40,959 nt of DNA, from assembly GCF_016907995.1 (NCBI RefSeq), contig NZ_JAFBDA010000028.1:1-40959 (forward strand). Direction: 5' to 3'. The position numbers and the translations under genes were made by a program. The notes beneath the pieces are model-generated. The model saw only the letters and a program-made list of their open reading frames with translations, was not told the DNA's origin and made no database searches. This DNA is from Clostridium sardiniense (GTDB lineage Bacteria; Bacillota; Clostridia; Clostridiales; Clostridiaceae). Positions 1 to 7,556 of the stretch are shown piece after piece (within the stretch, counting starts at the first letter, position 1; every line of letters begins with the position of its first letter).

Positions 1-117
1 CACTCATAAAACTTACTTTTATAAAAAGAATTGCTGGTTGTTTAAATGTTTTATATATTCTGTTCAATTTTCAAAGACCATTTTATCTCGTCGCCTTCAA
101 GCGACTTGATTATCTTA
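1..117 (-). promoter_or_regulatory. rRNA operon leader and promoter P1 (16S gene lies beyond the left edge)
   Basis: On the minus strand the segment near 59-84 contains the conserved clostridial pre-16S leader motif TCTTTGAAAATTGAACAG, so a 16S rRNA gene should begin just left of position 1. Promoter P1 is TTGACA (135-140), a 17-bp spacer and TAAGAT (112-117). The transcript would begin close to a small hairpin, GTCGC-N6-GCGAC, at about 90-105. The 16S gene itself is not visible. Confidence 0.75.
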
Positions 118-202
118 TCACTTAGGAGTTATCATGTCAACATTTTTTTAAAACTTTTTTCAAAGCTTAAAGTGTTGCTATCGCTCCTTTGCGACGTTTT
201 TC

Positions 203-231
203 ATCTTATCATCTAGTGATTTACTTGTCAA
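203..231 (-). promoter_or_regulatory. rRNA operon promoter P2
   Basis: TTGACA (226-231), 17-bp spacer, TAAGAT (203-208) on the minus strand, the same -35, spacing and -10 as P1. It is followed at about 182-195 by a TCGC-N6-GCGA hairpin like the one after P1, so the units look like a tandem duplication. A third TAAGAT followed by a CAC...GTG hairpin lies at 290-295 without a recognisable -35. Positions 320-495 are AT-rich spacer before ung with nothing else I can name. Confidence 0.7.
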
Positions 232-510
232 CATTTTTTTCTAAGAAGTAAACTGTCGAACTTTGTTTATCACATCAATGACGTGTTTTATCTTATCATA
301 ATCTGCCCTACCCCTTATAATACATTTTGTCATGTAATTTTATTATCTCCATCATTCTTTAAATTATGCATTTTTTCTATGTTTTTTTTATATTGATACT
401 CTTGGTACTGTTTTTCTATTTTTTTTTAATATTCAGAATATTTTAAGGCAAAATCCCCCCTCTTTTATATTTTTTCATATGATATACTTTAAACTAAGGA
501 GGTGATTATT

Positions 511-1188
511 ATGGCAAACATCTTAAAAAATGATTGGAACGATTTATTACAAGATGAATTTAATAAAGATTATTATAAAAAGATACATAACTTTCTTGTG
601 AATCAATATAGTACAAAAACAATATATCCTGATAAATACGATATATTTAATGCGCTTCATTTTACTCCTTATAAAGATGTAAAAGTTGTTATACTTGGTC
701 AAGATCCATATCATGGTCCAAATCAAGCGCACGGTCTTAGTTTTTCAGTTAAACCTGGAAATAGAATTCCACCATCATTAGTAAATATATATAAAGAGCT
801 CAACCATGATCTAGGGTGCTACATACCTAATAATGGGTATTTAAAAAAATGGGCCGATCAAGGAGTACTTTTATTAAACACAACACTTACTGTAGAGGCT
901 AGAAAAGCAAATTCACATCAAAGAATAGGTTGGGCTATATTTACTGATAAGATTATTTCTTTATTAAACGAAAGAAAAGATCCAATAGTATTTATACTTT
1001 GGGGAAATAACGCAATTAAAAAGAAAGATCTAATCACTAACCCTATACATTATATAATACAATCAGTTCATCCAAGTCCCCTATCAGCTTCGAGAGGTTT
1101 CTTTGGATCTAAACCATTTTCTAAAACTAATAGCTTTTTAGAAAGTGTTAATAAAAGTCCAATTGATTGGCAAATTGAAAATCTATAA
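511..1188 (+). CDS. ung: uracil-DNA glycosylase
   Basis: Family 1 uracil-DNA glycosylase. It removes uracil from DNA, leaving an abasic site for base-excision repair in the cytoplasm. The 225-residue protein has the usual family length. Visible motifs are GQDPYH at 63-68, where D65 is the water-activating aspartate, and [12 protein letters not shown] from H187, the catalytic His and minor-groove loop. I chose the ATG at 511 because AAGGAGG (496-502) sits 8 bases upstream; an in-frame GTG at 502 overlaps that site and is unlikely. The gene is divergent from the rRNA promoters on its left and convergent with the acyltransferase gene on its right. Confidence 0.97.
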   Translation: MANILKNDWNDLLQDEFNKDYYKKIHNFLVNQYSTKTIYPDKYDIFNALHFTPYKDVKVVILGQDPYHGPNQAHGLSFSVKPGNRIPPSLVNIYKELNHDLGCYIPNNGYLKKWADQGVLLLNTTLTVEARKANSHQRIGWAIFTDKIISLLNERKDPIVFILWGNNAIKKKDLITNPIHYIIQSVHPSPLSASRGFFGSKPFSKTNSFLESVNKSPIDWQIENL

Positions 1189-1203
1189 TTTTTAATGTTT
1201 CTT

Positions 1204-1245
1204 ATAAAAAAGATGATTAATGAGAATTACTTCTCATTAATCATC
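1204..1245 (-). terminator. intrinsic terminator of the acyltransferase gene
   Basis: A 15-bp perfect stem (1212-1226 with 1231-1245, loop TTAC) is followed on the minus strand by TTTTTT. The stop codon of the gene at 1237 is inside the stem. There is no T-tract on the plus side, so it serves the minus-strand gene better than ung. Confidence 0.8.
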
Positions 1246-2397
1246 TAACACTTTGAACTTATTTATTCTTCCTATTAATCTTCCATTAAGTAACTTAGAA
1301 TTTATCAAATAGTTTAATGCAATCTTTACATGATAAAAATTATCATTTACTCCGGTTATAATCTTTGATTTTGGTATTAATGTTATTACATAAACCATTC
1401 CAGTAACAAGGAATGTTGCCCCTATTCCACTTATAACCGCATTAATAACTGGATGATCAATTCCAACACTTCTTAATGGGAATATTATCCTATTTAGAGC
1501 GTAAATGTGGAGCATGTATCCTGCATATGAATATTTAGATATAAATCCCATTACGCTTGATAATATCTCCCTCTTTATAACATATTCTCCAACTATATAG
1601 AACATAAGGATATTTGATGTTCTATAAGCAATATCAAATAGTAAGTTATATTCTACAAAATCAAATTGTCTGGAGAACTTATAATAAAATGTTAATATAA
1701 ACATTCCATATACAATATATCTATATTTAAGAACAACTCTCTTAAATATATCATAATTAAATGCTGCATACATTCCAAATATAACGTATATGCTCCAGAA
1801 TAATATTGATATATTTACAAATCTCATTTGCAGTTCTGTAGGTTGTCCAAATATAAAATTCGCAGCACCTTCCTTTATCCCACCTTGATGTATTGATACA
1901 TACATATATCCTTTTAATAAAGCAAGAAATGCAAATATTCTAATTACAATATTTCTCTTATGTAACCATCTTCCTACATATATTAAAACCGGGAATATAA
2001 TAACTAGTCTTATAAACATACCCATATACCAAAGATGGAAACCTCCATTTCCAGCCAAAGTCTGCCCTAAAAAATTAGATATTCTATCTGGATTATATAA
2101 AAGCATATTTATATATGAAAATATAAAATACGGTATTATTAAATATAAAAATCTATTTTTATAGTATCTTTTTATGTCCATATTCTCTTTATAACTATAA
2201 GCAATAGTCAACCCACTTATAAATAGGAATATTGCAACACCAGGTTCTGCAATAACCATAAGAAAATTAGCCACAGTCACCCATCCTGCTGACATAGAAA
2301 AGTCTGATGGTGCACTCCCTAACGCATGCTGCATTATTACAAAAAAGAAAGCAAGTGTCCTTAGCATTTCTATTTCTTTTAGTCTTTGTTTTTTCAT
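1237..2397 (-). CDS. membrane acyltransferase, acyltransferase 3 family
   Basis: Polytopic membrane protein of 386 residues with about ten hydrophobic segments. The N-terminus, MLRTLAFFFVIMQHALG, matches the acyltransferase 3 (OafA/WecH-type) pattern of an early helix carrying a conserved His. Such proteins usually O-acetylate cell-surface polysaccharide, peptidoglycan or small molecules; the substrate cannot be read here. A GGTGGGGGAT ribosome site precedes the ATG. The gene is monocistronic by appearance, with its own terminator. Family assignment is fairly secure; the role in envelope modification is inferred. Confidence 0.85.
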   Translation of the reverse strand: MKKQRLKEIEMLRTLAFFFVIMQHALGSAPSDFSMSAGWVTVANFLMVIAEPGVAIFLFISGLTIAYSYKENMDIKRYYKNRFLYLIIPYFIFSYINMLLYNPDRISNFLGQTLAGNGGFHLWYMGMFIRLVIIFPVLIYVGRWLHKRNIVIRIFAFLALLKGYMYVSIHQGGIKEGAANFIFGQPTELQMRFVNISILFWSIYVIFGMYAAFNYDIFKRVVLKYRYIVYGMFILTFYYKFSRQFDFVEYNLLFDIAYRTSNILMFYIVGEYVIKREILSSVMGFISKYSYAGYMLHIYALNRIIFPLRSVGIDHPVINAVISGIGATFLVTGMVYVITLIPKSKIITGVNDNFYHVKIALNYLINSKLLNGRLIGRINKFKVLDD

Positions 2398-2474
2398 AAT
2401 TCATCCCCCACCTTTATAAACTAAATTATACAATATAATTATTACATAACAATTATAAATTAAAATTTTCTTCA

Positions 2475-2508
2475 ATAAAAAAGGTATGTATTATTTAAAG
2501 TACATACC
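2475..2508 (-). terminator. intrinsic terminator of the small gene at 2523
   Basis: On the minus strand, stem GGTATGTA / TACATACC (2483-2508) is followed by TTTTTTATT, 15 bases after the stop codon of the 68-residue gene. Confidence 0.75.
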
Positions 2509-2522
2509 TAATAAATTTCCAT

Positions 2523-2729
2523 CTATATGTTTTGTTTTACAGTAATAATCATTTTTTTATATTGTTCATCTGTTATTAAATCATATCTTTTCATTATGAT
2601 TAGGGTTTCTTCATCATAAAGAGGTTTCTTCAAATCCTCATTATCCTTACATACTAAAATAGACTTTCTTCCTACTAATAAAGCTATAAAGACTAGAATT
2701 GCAGATGTTAATACAAATTCCATTTTCAT
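2523..2729 (-). CDS. small membrane protein with SHOCT-like tail
   Basis: A 68-residue protein with one N-terminal membrane helix (about residues 4-20), a short basic stretch, and a C-terminal helix reading MKRYDLITDEQYKKMI. The tail resembles the SHOCT pattern (hydrophobic, then Gly/Asp-Ile-Ile-Thr-Asp/Glu-Glu). SHOCT tails are short oligomerisation or sequence-targeting modules of unknown detail. CTGGAG lies just upstream of the ATG. It may be cotranscribed with the small membrane gene to its right. Coding status is supported by codon pattern and terminator; function is unknown. Confidence 0.65.
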   Translation of the reverse strand: MKMEFVLTSAILVFIALLVGRKSILVCKDNEDLKKPLYDEETLIIMKRYDLITDEQYKKMIITVKQNI

Positions 2730-2791
2730 ATTCTCCAGTAAAACATTATATTTATATAATATTATGCTTTAATGCTAAGTATGATTCCAAT

Positions 2792-2989
2792 TTACTTAAA
2801 ACTTTTAAGCCTTTTATAAAATGTATATGCTAAAGTAGATATTATTCCAACCACGCCTCCTAGCGAAAAGAATAAAACCACTTCTCCTATTAATGTCCCA
2901 ATTAAAACTCCACTTCCTACTCCAAATGCTATTCCTTTTGCAACTAACTCATATTCGTATTCTGTTAAATTAGCTTTTTCAAACACCAT
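2792..2989 (-). CDS. small glycine-rich membrane protein
   Basis: I place the start at the ATG giving MVFEKANLTEYEYELVAKG (65 residues), because GGGAG lies 5 bases upstream. Longer versions beginning at an upstream TTG have no ribosome site. After a short acidic N-terminus come two hydrophobic glycine-rich segments (GIAFGVGSGVLIGTLIGEV and LGGVVGIISTLAYTF) and a basic tail, suggesting a two-helix inner-membrane protein. I do not recognise a family. The GxxxG-type spacing suggests helix packing or oligomers. Function unknown. Confidence 0.55.
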   Translation of the reverse strand: MVFEKANLTEYEYELVAKGIAFGVGSGVLIGTLIGEVVLFFSLGGVVGIISTLAYTFYKRLKSFK

Positions 2990-3269
2990 CATCACTCCCA
3001 AACCCATAATCTTACTTTTATTATAAAATATACTTCTTAATAATTTCTTAAGCAAAGCTTAAATAACGCTTATATAAAAAGAAAATATTTTTTAATTGTG
3101 ATACTCTCTTATAGCTTACTTAGTTTTAATTTAAATACTTTATTATATTATATACTATTTAATGGGTTATTATTTACAATTTAATTACAAATTTGGTGTG
3201 TACAGGTTAATATTTTATATAAATAAAGGATAGACTATCCTTTATATCTATCCTTATACTATCTTTAAA

Positions 3270-3878
3270 TTATACTATTTTACTTCCATGTAATTCTTTT
3301 GCATTTGTCATATTATATATATGCTCTCTATTATTAGCATTTATCCCGCCACCAGGCATTATAATAATTCTCTCACCAGCATATTCAACCAATTCTTTTA
3401 ATTTTTCTAAATTATTTGGAGCGTTGGTTGATCCACCTTTTGTAAGTATTCTATCTATTCCAAGATCAACTAGTGAATCTATAGCAAAATTTTTATTCTC
3501 AATTTCATCAAATGCCATATGAAAAGTTGTACTTAAATTTCCAGCCTCTTCTTTCAATATTTTGTTTCTTTCTATATCTATAGTATTATCATCATTTAAA
3601 ATACCAAAAACTACACCATTTAATCCAAGCTCTTTACATATTCTAATATCTTCTTTCATTATTTCAAATTCTTCATCTGAATAATTAAAATCTCCACCTC
3701 TAGGTCTTATTATTACGTTTATAGGTATATCTATATCGCAAACAGATTTTTTTATTGTTCCATAGCTAGGAGTTGTGCCCCCTTCTTGAAGGTTATCACA
3801 TAGTTCTATTCTATCTCCTCCATTTTTGAAAGCAGCTATAGCCTCCTTATAATTTCCCACACATACCTCTAATTTCAT
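3270..3878 (-). CDS. cutC: CutC family protein
   Basis: TIM-barrel protein of the CutC family, named for copper homeostasis although its biochemical activity is unsettled. The N-terminus MKLEVCVGNYKEAIAA and the motifs GGDRIELCDNL, RPRGGDF, TFHMAFDE, DRILTKGGS and IIMPGGGIN follow the family order. At 202 residues it is somewhat shorter than the Escherichia coli homologue. AGAGGTG precedes the ATG. The start codon is only 54 bases downstream of the tRNA-Phe 3' end, and a terminator fills most of that gap. There is little room for a separate promoter, so it may be expressed by read-through from the 5S-tRNA unit. Confidence 0.9.
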   Translation of the reverse strand: MKLEVCVGNYKEAIAAFKNGGDRIELCDNLQEGGTTPSYGTIKKSVCDIDIPINVIIRPRGGDFNYSDEEFEIMKEDIRICKELGLNGVVFGILNDDNTIDIERNKILKEEAGNLSTTFHMAFDEIENKNFAIDSLVDLGIDRILTKGGSTNAPNNLEKLKELVEYAGERIIIMPGGGINANNREHIYNMTNAKELHGSKIV

Positions 3879-3894
3879 CCCTATTCACCTCTTA

Positions 3895-3931
3895 TAAAAA
3901 AATAAAAAGCACTAACAAAAGTTAGTGCTTT
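3895..3931 (-). terminator. terminator of the 5S-tRNA-Phe unit
   Basis: Stem AAAGCACTAAC / GTTAGTGCTTT (3906-3931, loop of four) starts 2 bases after the tRNA CCA end and is followed on the minus strand by TTTTATTTTTTT. Confidence 0.85.
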
Positions 3932-3932
3932 C

Positions 3933-4008
3933 TGGTGGCTCGAGTAGGAATCGAACCTACGACACGCGGATCTTCAATCCGCTGCTCTACCAACTGAGCT
4001 ATCGAGCC
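3933..4008 (-). tRNA. tRNA-Phe (anticodon GAA)
   Basis: 76-nt cloverleaf on the minus strand. The acceptor stem GGCTCGA pairs with TCGAGCC, the D arm reads GCTCAGTTGGTAGAGC, the anticodon stem is GCGGA/TCCGC with loop TTGAAGA (anticodon GAA), and the T arm contains GTTCGATTC. CCA is encoded. It begins 7 bases after the 5S rRNA 3' end and shares its promoter and terminator. Confidence 0.97.
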
Positions 4009-4015
4009 ATACAAA

Positions 4016-4131
4016 CCTAGCAACGTCCTACTCTCCCACACAGTCTCCCGTGCAGTACCATTGGCGCTATAGAGCTTAACTTTCCTGTTCGGAATGGAAA
4101 GGAGTGTTTCCTCTATGCCATCATCACTAGA
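4016..4131 (-). rRNA. rrf: 5S ribosomal RNA
   Basis: A 116-nt sequence on the minus strand with the 5S hallmarks: helix I formed by TCTAGTGATG and CGTTGCTAGG, the CATTCCGAACAGGAAAGTTAAGCTC core and the 3' GAGAGTAGGACGTTGC. No 23S or 16S gene is next to it; the genes to the right are protein-coding. It is therefore an orphan 5S copy co-transcribed with tRNA-Phe. Confidence 0.95.
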
Positions 4132-4140
4132 TACAAACAT

Positions 4141-4169
4141 ATTATAACTAATATTTAGTAAAGTGTCAA
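4141..4169 (-). promoter_or_regulatory. consensus promoter of the orphan 5S-tRNA-Phe unit
   Basis: Exact TTGACA (4164-4169), 17-bp spacer, exact TATAAT (4141-4146) on the minus strand. The predicted start is only a few bases before the mature 5S 5' end at 4131, so almost no leader would need trimming. Confidence 0.85.
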
Positions 4170-4295
4170 AGACTTTTTTTTATTTTTTATAATGTTTTTT
4201 ATCTCTTTTTATTTAACTACTAAATTATTATACACGGTTATACAAAAGTAAAAATAAATATAATAAATTTAATTTATATAATAATTTATTCTGTC

Positions 4296-4327
4296 CATAA
4301 TACAAAGAGACTGCTCAATACAGTCTC
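4296..4327 (-). terminator. terminator of the B3/4 gene
   Basis: Stem GAGACTG / CAGTCTC (4307-4327) followed on the minus strand by TTTGTATT, 20 bases after the B3/4 stop codon. Between it and the 5S promoter is AT-rich spacer. Confidence 0.65.
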
Positions 4328-4347
4328 CTATTCCTTATTAATCAATT

Positions 4348-5049
4348 TTATATTTCAAACTCACTATTGTTTTTATCTATAAATCCTACTTTTACTTCAC
4401 AATTTAATTTTTCTTCTAGCAATTTTGCAAGCTCATCTCTTGCAGATATAACTTCATCATAGTTTTTATCAGTAAATCCATCTATAGGGAAAAATATATT
4501 CTTACTTTCTGATACTATCTTCCCATGTTCACTTTGTCTCCATATCCATCTCCTTGTTCTAACCCTATCTCCTGCAAAATATATTAATTCATCATCTTCT
4601 AAGTATTCCTTCTCTTCTGAGCCAAATGGAATGAAACTATCTCCTTTTTTTGAGAATTTAACATAAATATCTCCACCAACAGTATCAATGTCATGTGCTC
4701 CTAGCGGAACTAGATATTTTAAAGAAATAGCATTTCCAAGATTAACTATAGGATTAATATTAGGTAATCCCTTCTTTTTAGCTACTCTAGTAAGCATTGC
4801 CTCATTTGATGCCATAAACTTATTAGGATTAATATCCAAGCTTTTAAAAGCATCTCTATAATAAATTATTTCTTCTAGTTCCTTAACTTTTTTACCTTCG
4901 AATTTTCTTTCATCTAGTTCTATAATATTTTTTAATAATTCATTGATCTCAATATTATCCTTAGAATTATCAATACCTTTTGCTACTACTACCCCAAAAC
5001 ATACATTGTCGAGTTTATTAAAAACATCTCTATCTACTATAAATTTCAT
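4348..5049 (-). CDS. free-standing B3/4 (PheRS beta editing-type) domain protein
   Basis: A 233-residue soluble protein that is almost entirely a B3/4 domain, the fold that in the beta subunit of phenylalanyl-tRNA synthetase hydrolyses mischarged Tyr-tRNA-Phe. Recognisable features are YYRDAFKSLDINPNKFMAS, the segment NPIVNLGNAISLKYLVPLGAHDID, and the C-terminal part with FAGDRVRTRRWIWRQSEHGK. No synthetase catalytic or tRNA-binding domains are attached. Its promoter has a MerR-type 19-bp spacer with a dyad, and the MerR gene is immediately upstream, so inducible expression is likely. It lies two features away from tRNA-Phe. A role in clearing a misacylated tRNA is inference; domain identity is fairly sure. 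Confidence 0.85.
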   Translation of the reverse strand: MKFIVDRDVFNKLDNVCFGVVVAKGIDNSKDNIEINELLKNIIELDERKFEGKKVKELEEIIYYRDAFKSLDINPNKFMASNEAMLTRVAKKKGLPNINPIVNLGNAISLKYLVPLGAHDIDTVGGDIYVKFSKKGDSFIPFGSEEKEYLEDDELIYFAGDRVRTRRWIWRQSEHGKIVSESKNIFFPIDGFTDKNYDEVISARDELAKLLEEKLNCEVKVGFIDKNNSEFEI

Positions 5050-5103
5050 ATTAGCCCCCTAAATACTTATTAACATATAATTGTAATATTTCTAATGTTT
5101 TGT

Positions 5104-5134
5104 ATTATAAACATTCCAGTAGATGGAATGTCAA
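5104..5134 (-). promoter_or_regulatory. MerR-type promoter/operator driving the B3/4 gene
   Basis: On the minus strand, TTGACA (5129-5134) and TATAAT (5104-5109) are both consensus but separated by 19 bp instead of 17. The spacer contains the perfect dyad ACATTCCA-GTAGA-TGGAATGT (5111-5131). Over-long spacers filled by a dyad are the signature of MerR-family activation by DNA untwisting. The -35 overlaps the stop codon of the MerR gene. The dyad could also act as a weak terminator, but its T-tract is poor. Confidence 0.75.
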
Positions 5135-5952
5135 TACTTATCAACTAATATTTGAATTTCTGTTACTATTTCAGATTCTTTGTTTGTTAATCCAAAATCT
5201 ATCAATGTTATTTCTACTGAATCTTCTAACATCTTATAGCCTTTATTTTCAATATACTTTAGTAACTTTTCATAATATAAAGGTGATTCTTCATGAGTTC
5301 CATTAAACCTTACACATACATAAGTGCCTTTAGGTAATACTTTTAAGAATCGTTTATTATAATTCTCACCTTCTACTATAACAAAAATTGAATCATACCC
5401 TTGAAATATCCTTTCCCTTAGTTTTTCTAAAGAAATTGATACTCCAACCTTTCCATTAAAGATTGAAGCTTTTTCATTTGCTGTTATTTCTAACTTTCTA
5501 ATAGATAGTTCTAAATCATCAAAGGTTTTTATCTTTTGTCTTAAAATAGCAACAATTCTACTATCAAATTCAATTTCTTGTATAATATCTAAATTATCAT
5601 AACGTCTTGCATAGTTAATAGTCTCTATTCTTTTTTGTATTTTATCTTTTATAAACTCCATCTCTTTTATCTTTTCTTCAGTTATCTTTTTTTGAGTTTC
5701 AAATAAATCCATAATATTATCTATACTTCTATTATCTAAATGCTGTTTTATTTTATTTAGTGGTGTACCTAATGCCTTTAAATACTTTATTGTATTTAAT
5801 TGCTCAAATTGCTCTGTAGAATAATATCTATACCCATTCTCCTTATTTATAAATCTTGGCTTAAATAAGTCAATTTCATCATAATATCTTAATGTTTTAC
5901 TATTAATATCAAATAACTTTGATATCTCACCAATTGTAAATAGATTTTTCAT
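5131..5952 (-). CDS. MerR-family activator, BmrR-like
   Basis: 273 residues. Residues 1-70 form the MerR winged helix-turn-helix (FTIGEISKLFDINSKTLRYYDEIDLF, GYRYYS). A coiled-coil helix spans about 75-115, and the remaining 150 residues resemble the GyrI-like ligand-binding domain of multidrug sensors such as BmrR (KVLPKGTYVCVRFNGTHEESPLYYEKLLKYIENKGY). These regulators bind small hydrophobic or cationic ligands and activate promoters with 19-bp spacers. Such a promoter starts at its own stop codon and faces the B3/4 gene, its probable target. A constitutive-type promoter (TTGTTA, 18 bp, TATTAT at 5998-6027) lies upstream. The ligand is unknown. Confidence 0.88.
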   Translation of the reverse strand: MKNLFTIGEISKLFDINSKTLRYYDEIDLFKPRFINKENGYRYYSTEQFEQLNTIKYLKALGTPLNKIKQHLDNRSIDNIMDLFETQKKITEEKIKEMEFIKDKIQKRIETINYARRYDNLDIIQEIEFDSRIVAILRQKIKTFDDLELSIRKLEITANEKASIFNGKVGVSISLEKLRERIFQGYDSIFVIVEGENYNKRFLKVLPKGTYVCVRFNGTHEESPLYYEKLLKYIENKGYKMLEDSVEITLIDFGLTNKESEIVTEIQILVDKY

Positions 5953-6108
5953 TTTGCATCTCCTATATTATTAAGCAATTTTTAGTATTATTTTACCATA
6001 ATATAAACCTAAAAATTTCTATAACAAAAAATACTGCACATTCATTTATGAATAATACAGTATCAATATTAATTATATTTATTGTTATATAATTTTAAAT
6101 TATGAATC

Positions 6109-6894
6109 TTAATTTTCGAAACAGAATTGTAAAGCTTTCTTTAATGCTTCATTAAAGAAATACCAATCATGAACTCCTTCCCATTCCTCATAAGTAAAAT
6201 TCAAATTAATCTTTTCTATTTCATTACGAAATCTTATATTATAATCTCGTAAATAATCTTCTGTTCCACAAGCTAAATATATCTTAGGCTTAATTTCTTG
6301 TACACTTACACTCTTGGCTAGCTCTAGTATTTCATTTTGAGGATTACATTCTAATTCTTGTCCAAAAGCTGATAAAAAGTCTGTAATTAATTGTTCGCCA
6401 TACATCGCCTTCAATTCTTCTGTTTTATCATTCTTCCTCTGTCTATCCAAATCATCCTTTAAAAATAAACAAGCTGATGAAAATGCACAACAATAACCAT
6501 ATTCTTCTGGTTTTGACAAAGCACATTTTAAAGCACCATATCCCCCCATAGATCCACCAATAATTGCAGTATCTTCTCTTTTATGAGATATTTTAAAAAC
6601 ACGCTTACAAATTTCAGGCAACTCTTCTGTAATATAGCTAAAGAATCTTTGTCCATATTTCATATCAGTATAAAAACTTCTTGCTACTTCTAGCATTATA
6701 AAAATAGTATTATAGTTGTTTGCATAAACCGGCAACATAGTATTATCGGCCCAGCTTCCGTTATCTCCACAAAGCCCGTGAAGGACATATGCTACTTTAT
6801 ACTTGTTACTTTCTTTAAATCCATTAGGAACAATAACCGTTATCCCTGTATCCATTTCAAGAATTTTTGAAAACACATTTCCACGTAAAATCAT
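6109..6894 (-). CDS. esterase, EstA/S-formylglutathione hydrolase-like alpha/beta hydrolase
   Basis: A 261-residue cytoplasmic alpha/beta hydrolase of the esterase D-like family, related to tributyrin esterases and feruloyl/acetyl esterases. VLHGLCGDNGSWADNT is the oxyanion-hole region, GGSMGGYGALK carries the nucleophile S115, LACGTEDYLRDYN supplies the acid, and WEGVHDWYFFNEAL the catalytic His. No signal peptide is visible, so it probably acts on short acyl esters inside the cell. It sits alone upstream of the MerR gene on the same strand with about 150 bp between them, so the two may be transcribed separately. Confidence 0.88.
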   Translation of the reverse strand: MILRGNVFSKILEMDTGITVIVPNGFKESNKYKVAYVLHGLCGDNGSWADNTMLPVYANNYNTIFIMLEVARSFYTDMKYGQRFFSYITEELPEICKRVFKISHKREDTAIIGGSMGGYGALKCALSKPEEYGYCCAFSSACLFLKDDLDRQRKNDKTEELKAMYGEQLITDFLSAFGQELECNPQNEILELAKSVSVQEIKPKIYLACGTEDYLRDYNIRFRNEIEKINLNFTYEEWEGVHDWYFFNEALKKALQFCFEN

Positions 6895-6980
6895 ATTTAC
6901 ACCACCTATTTCACATATATTTCTTTTGTATTTTATATATTAAAATATTTTTCTATGTCTTTAAATTATATATGTTCTCA

Positions 6981-7424
6981 TTATTTTAATTCATACATAA
7001 GTATTTTCTCTAAAGTATTGCCATAACTTTTCAAAGTATCTATCTGTACGAAACCATACTTTTCATATAAATTTTCTTCTCCGGTTGCAATATATATTTT
7101 CTCAAAACCTTCTCTTTTAGCATACTCAAAAACCTTTTTAATCATCTTCTCACTTACCCTATTCCCCCTATACTTTTCATCAACAAATACAAATCCAATC
7201 CATGGTGTATAAGTACAGTTAGGAATATAATCTGTTTTGGTTATTGTACAAAATCCTACTACAGTGTCATCTTCAACTACTACAAAAGGGCATTCAAAAT
7301 CTTCAAACATATTTTCTCTCATTCTTTTTGCCAAGCTTGCCCCAACTCTCCATGAGCATTTTTCAGCCATTTCAATTGTTCTATTCCAATATATATCTTC
7401 TCTATCAAGAATTCTTATCTCCAT
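6981..7424 (-). CDS. GNAT family N-acetyltransferase
   Basis: 147-residue GNAT-fold acetyltransferase. VGFCTITKTDY and WIGFVFVDEKYRGNRVSEKMIKKVFEYAKREGF supply the beta4-alpha3 acetyl-CoA binding loop (R-G-N-x-V-S in place of Q/R-x-x-G-x-G/A), followed by IYIATGEENLYEKYGF. I use the ATG giving MEIRILDRED because GGGAGGG lies just upstream; a longer TTG start overlaps that site. The substrate is unknown. It is divergent from the sirtuin gene, an acetylation/deacetylation pairing that may be coincidental. Confidence 0.88.
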   Translation of the reverse strand: MEIRILDREDIYWNRTIEMAEKCSWRVGASLAKRMRENMFEDFECPFVVVEDDTVVGFCTITKTDYIPNCTYTPWIGFVFVDEKYRGNRVSEKMIKKVFEYAKREGFEKIYIATGEENLYEKYGFVQIDTLKSYGNTLEKILMYELK

Positions 7425-7556
7425 ATACCCTCCCAAATTTTACCTAAGTATTCTTTATTTAAGTATATCACTATGATAATATTTGGTAAAAATATTTTTT
7501 ATTTTCACCATTCTATGTAATAATAAACTTATCGAATATAACTTGGAGGTGAATTC

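Noticed and set aside
3922..4140. 72-residue open frame on the minus strand
   Set aside because: It runs across the tRNA-Phe and 5S rRNA genes and has no ribosome site.
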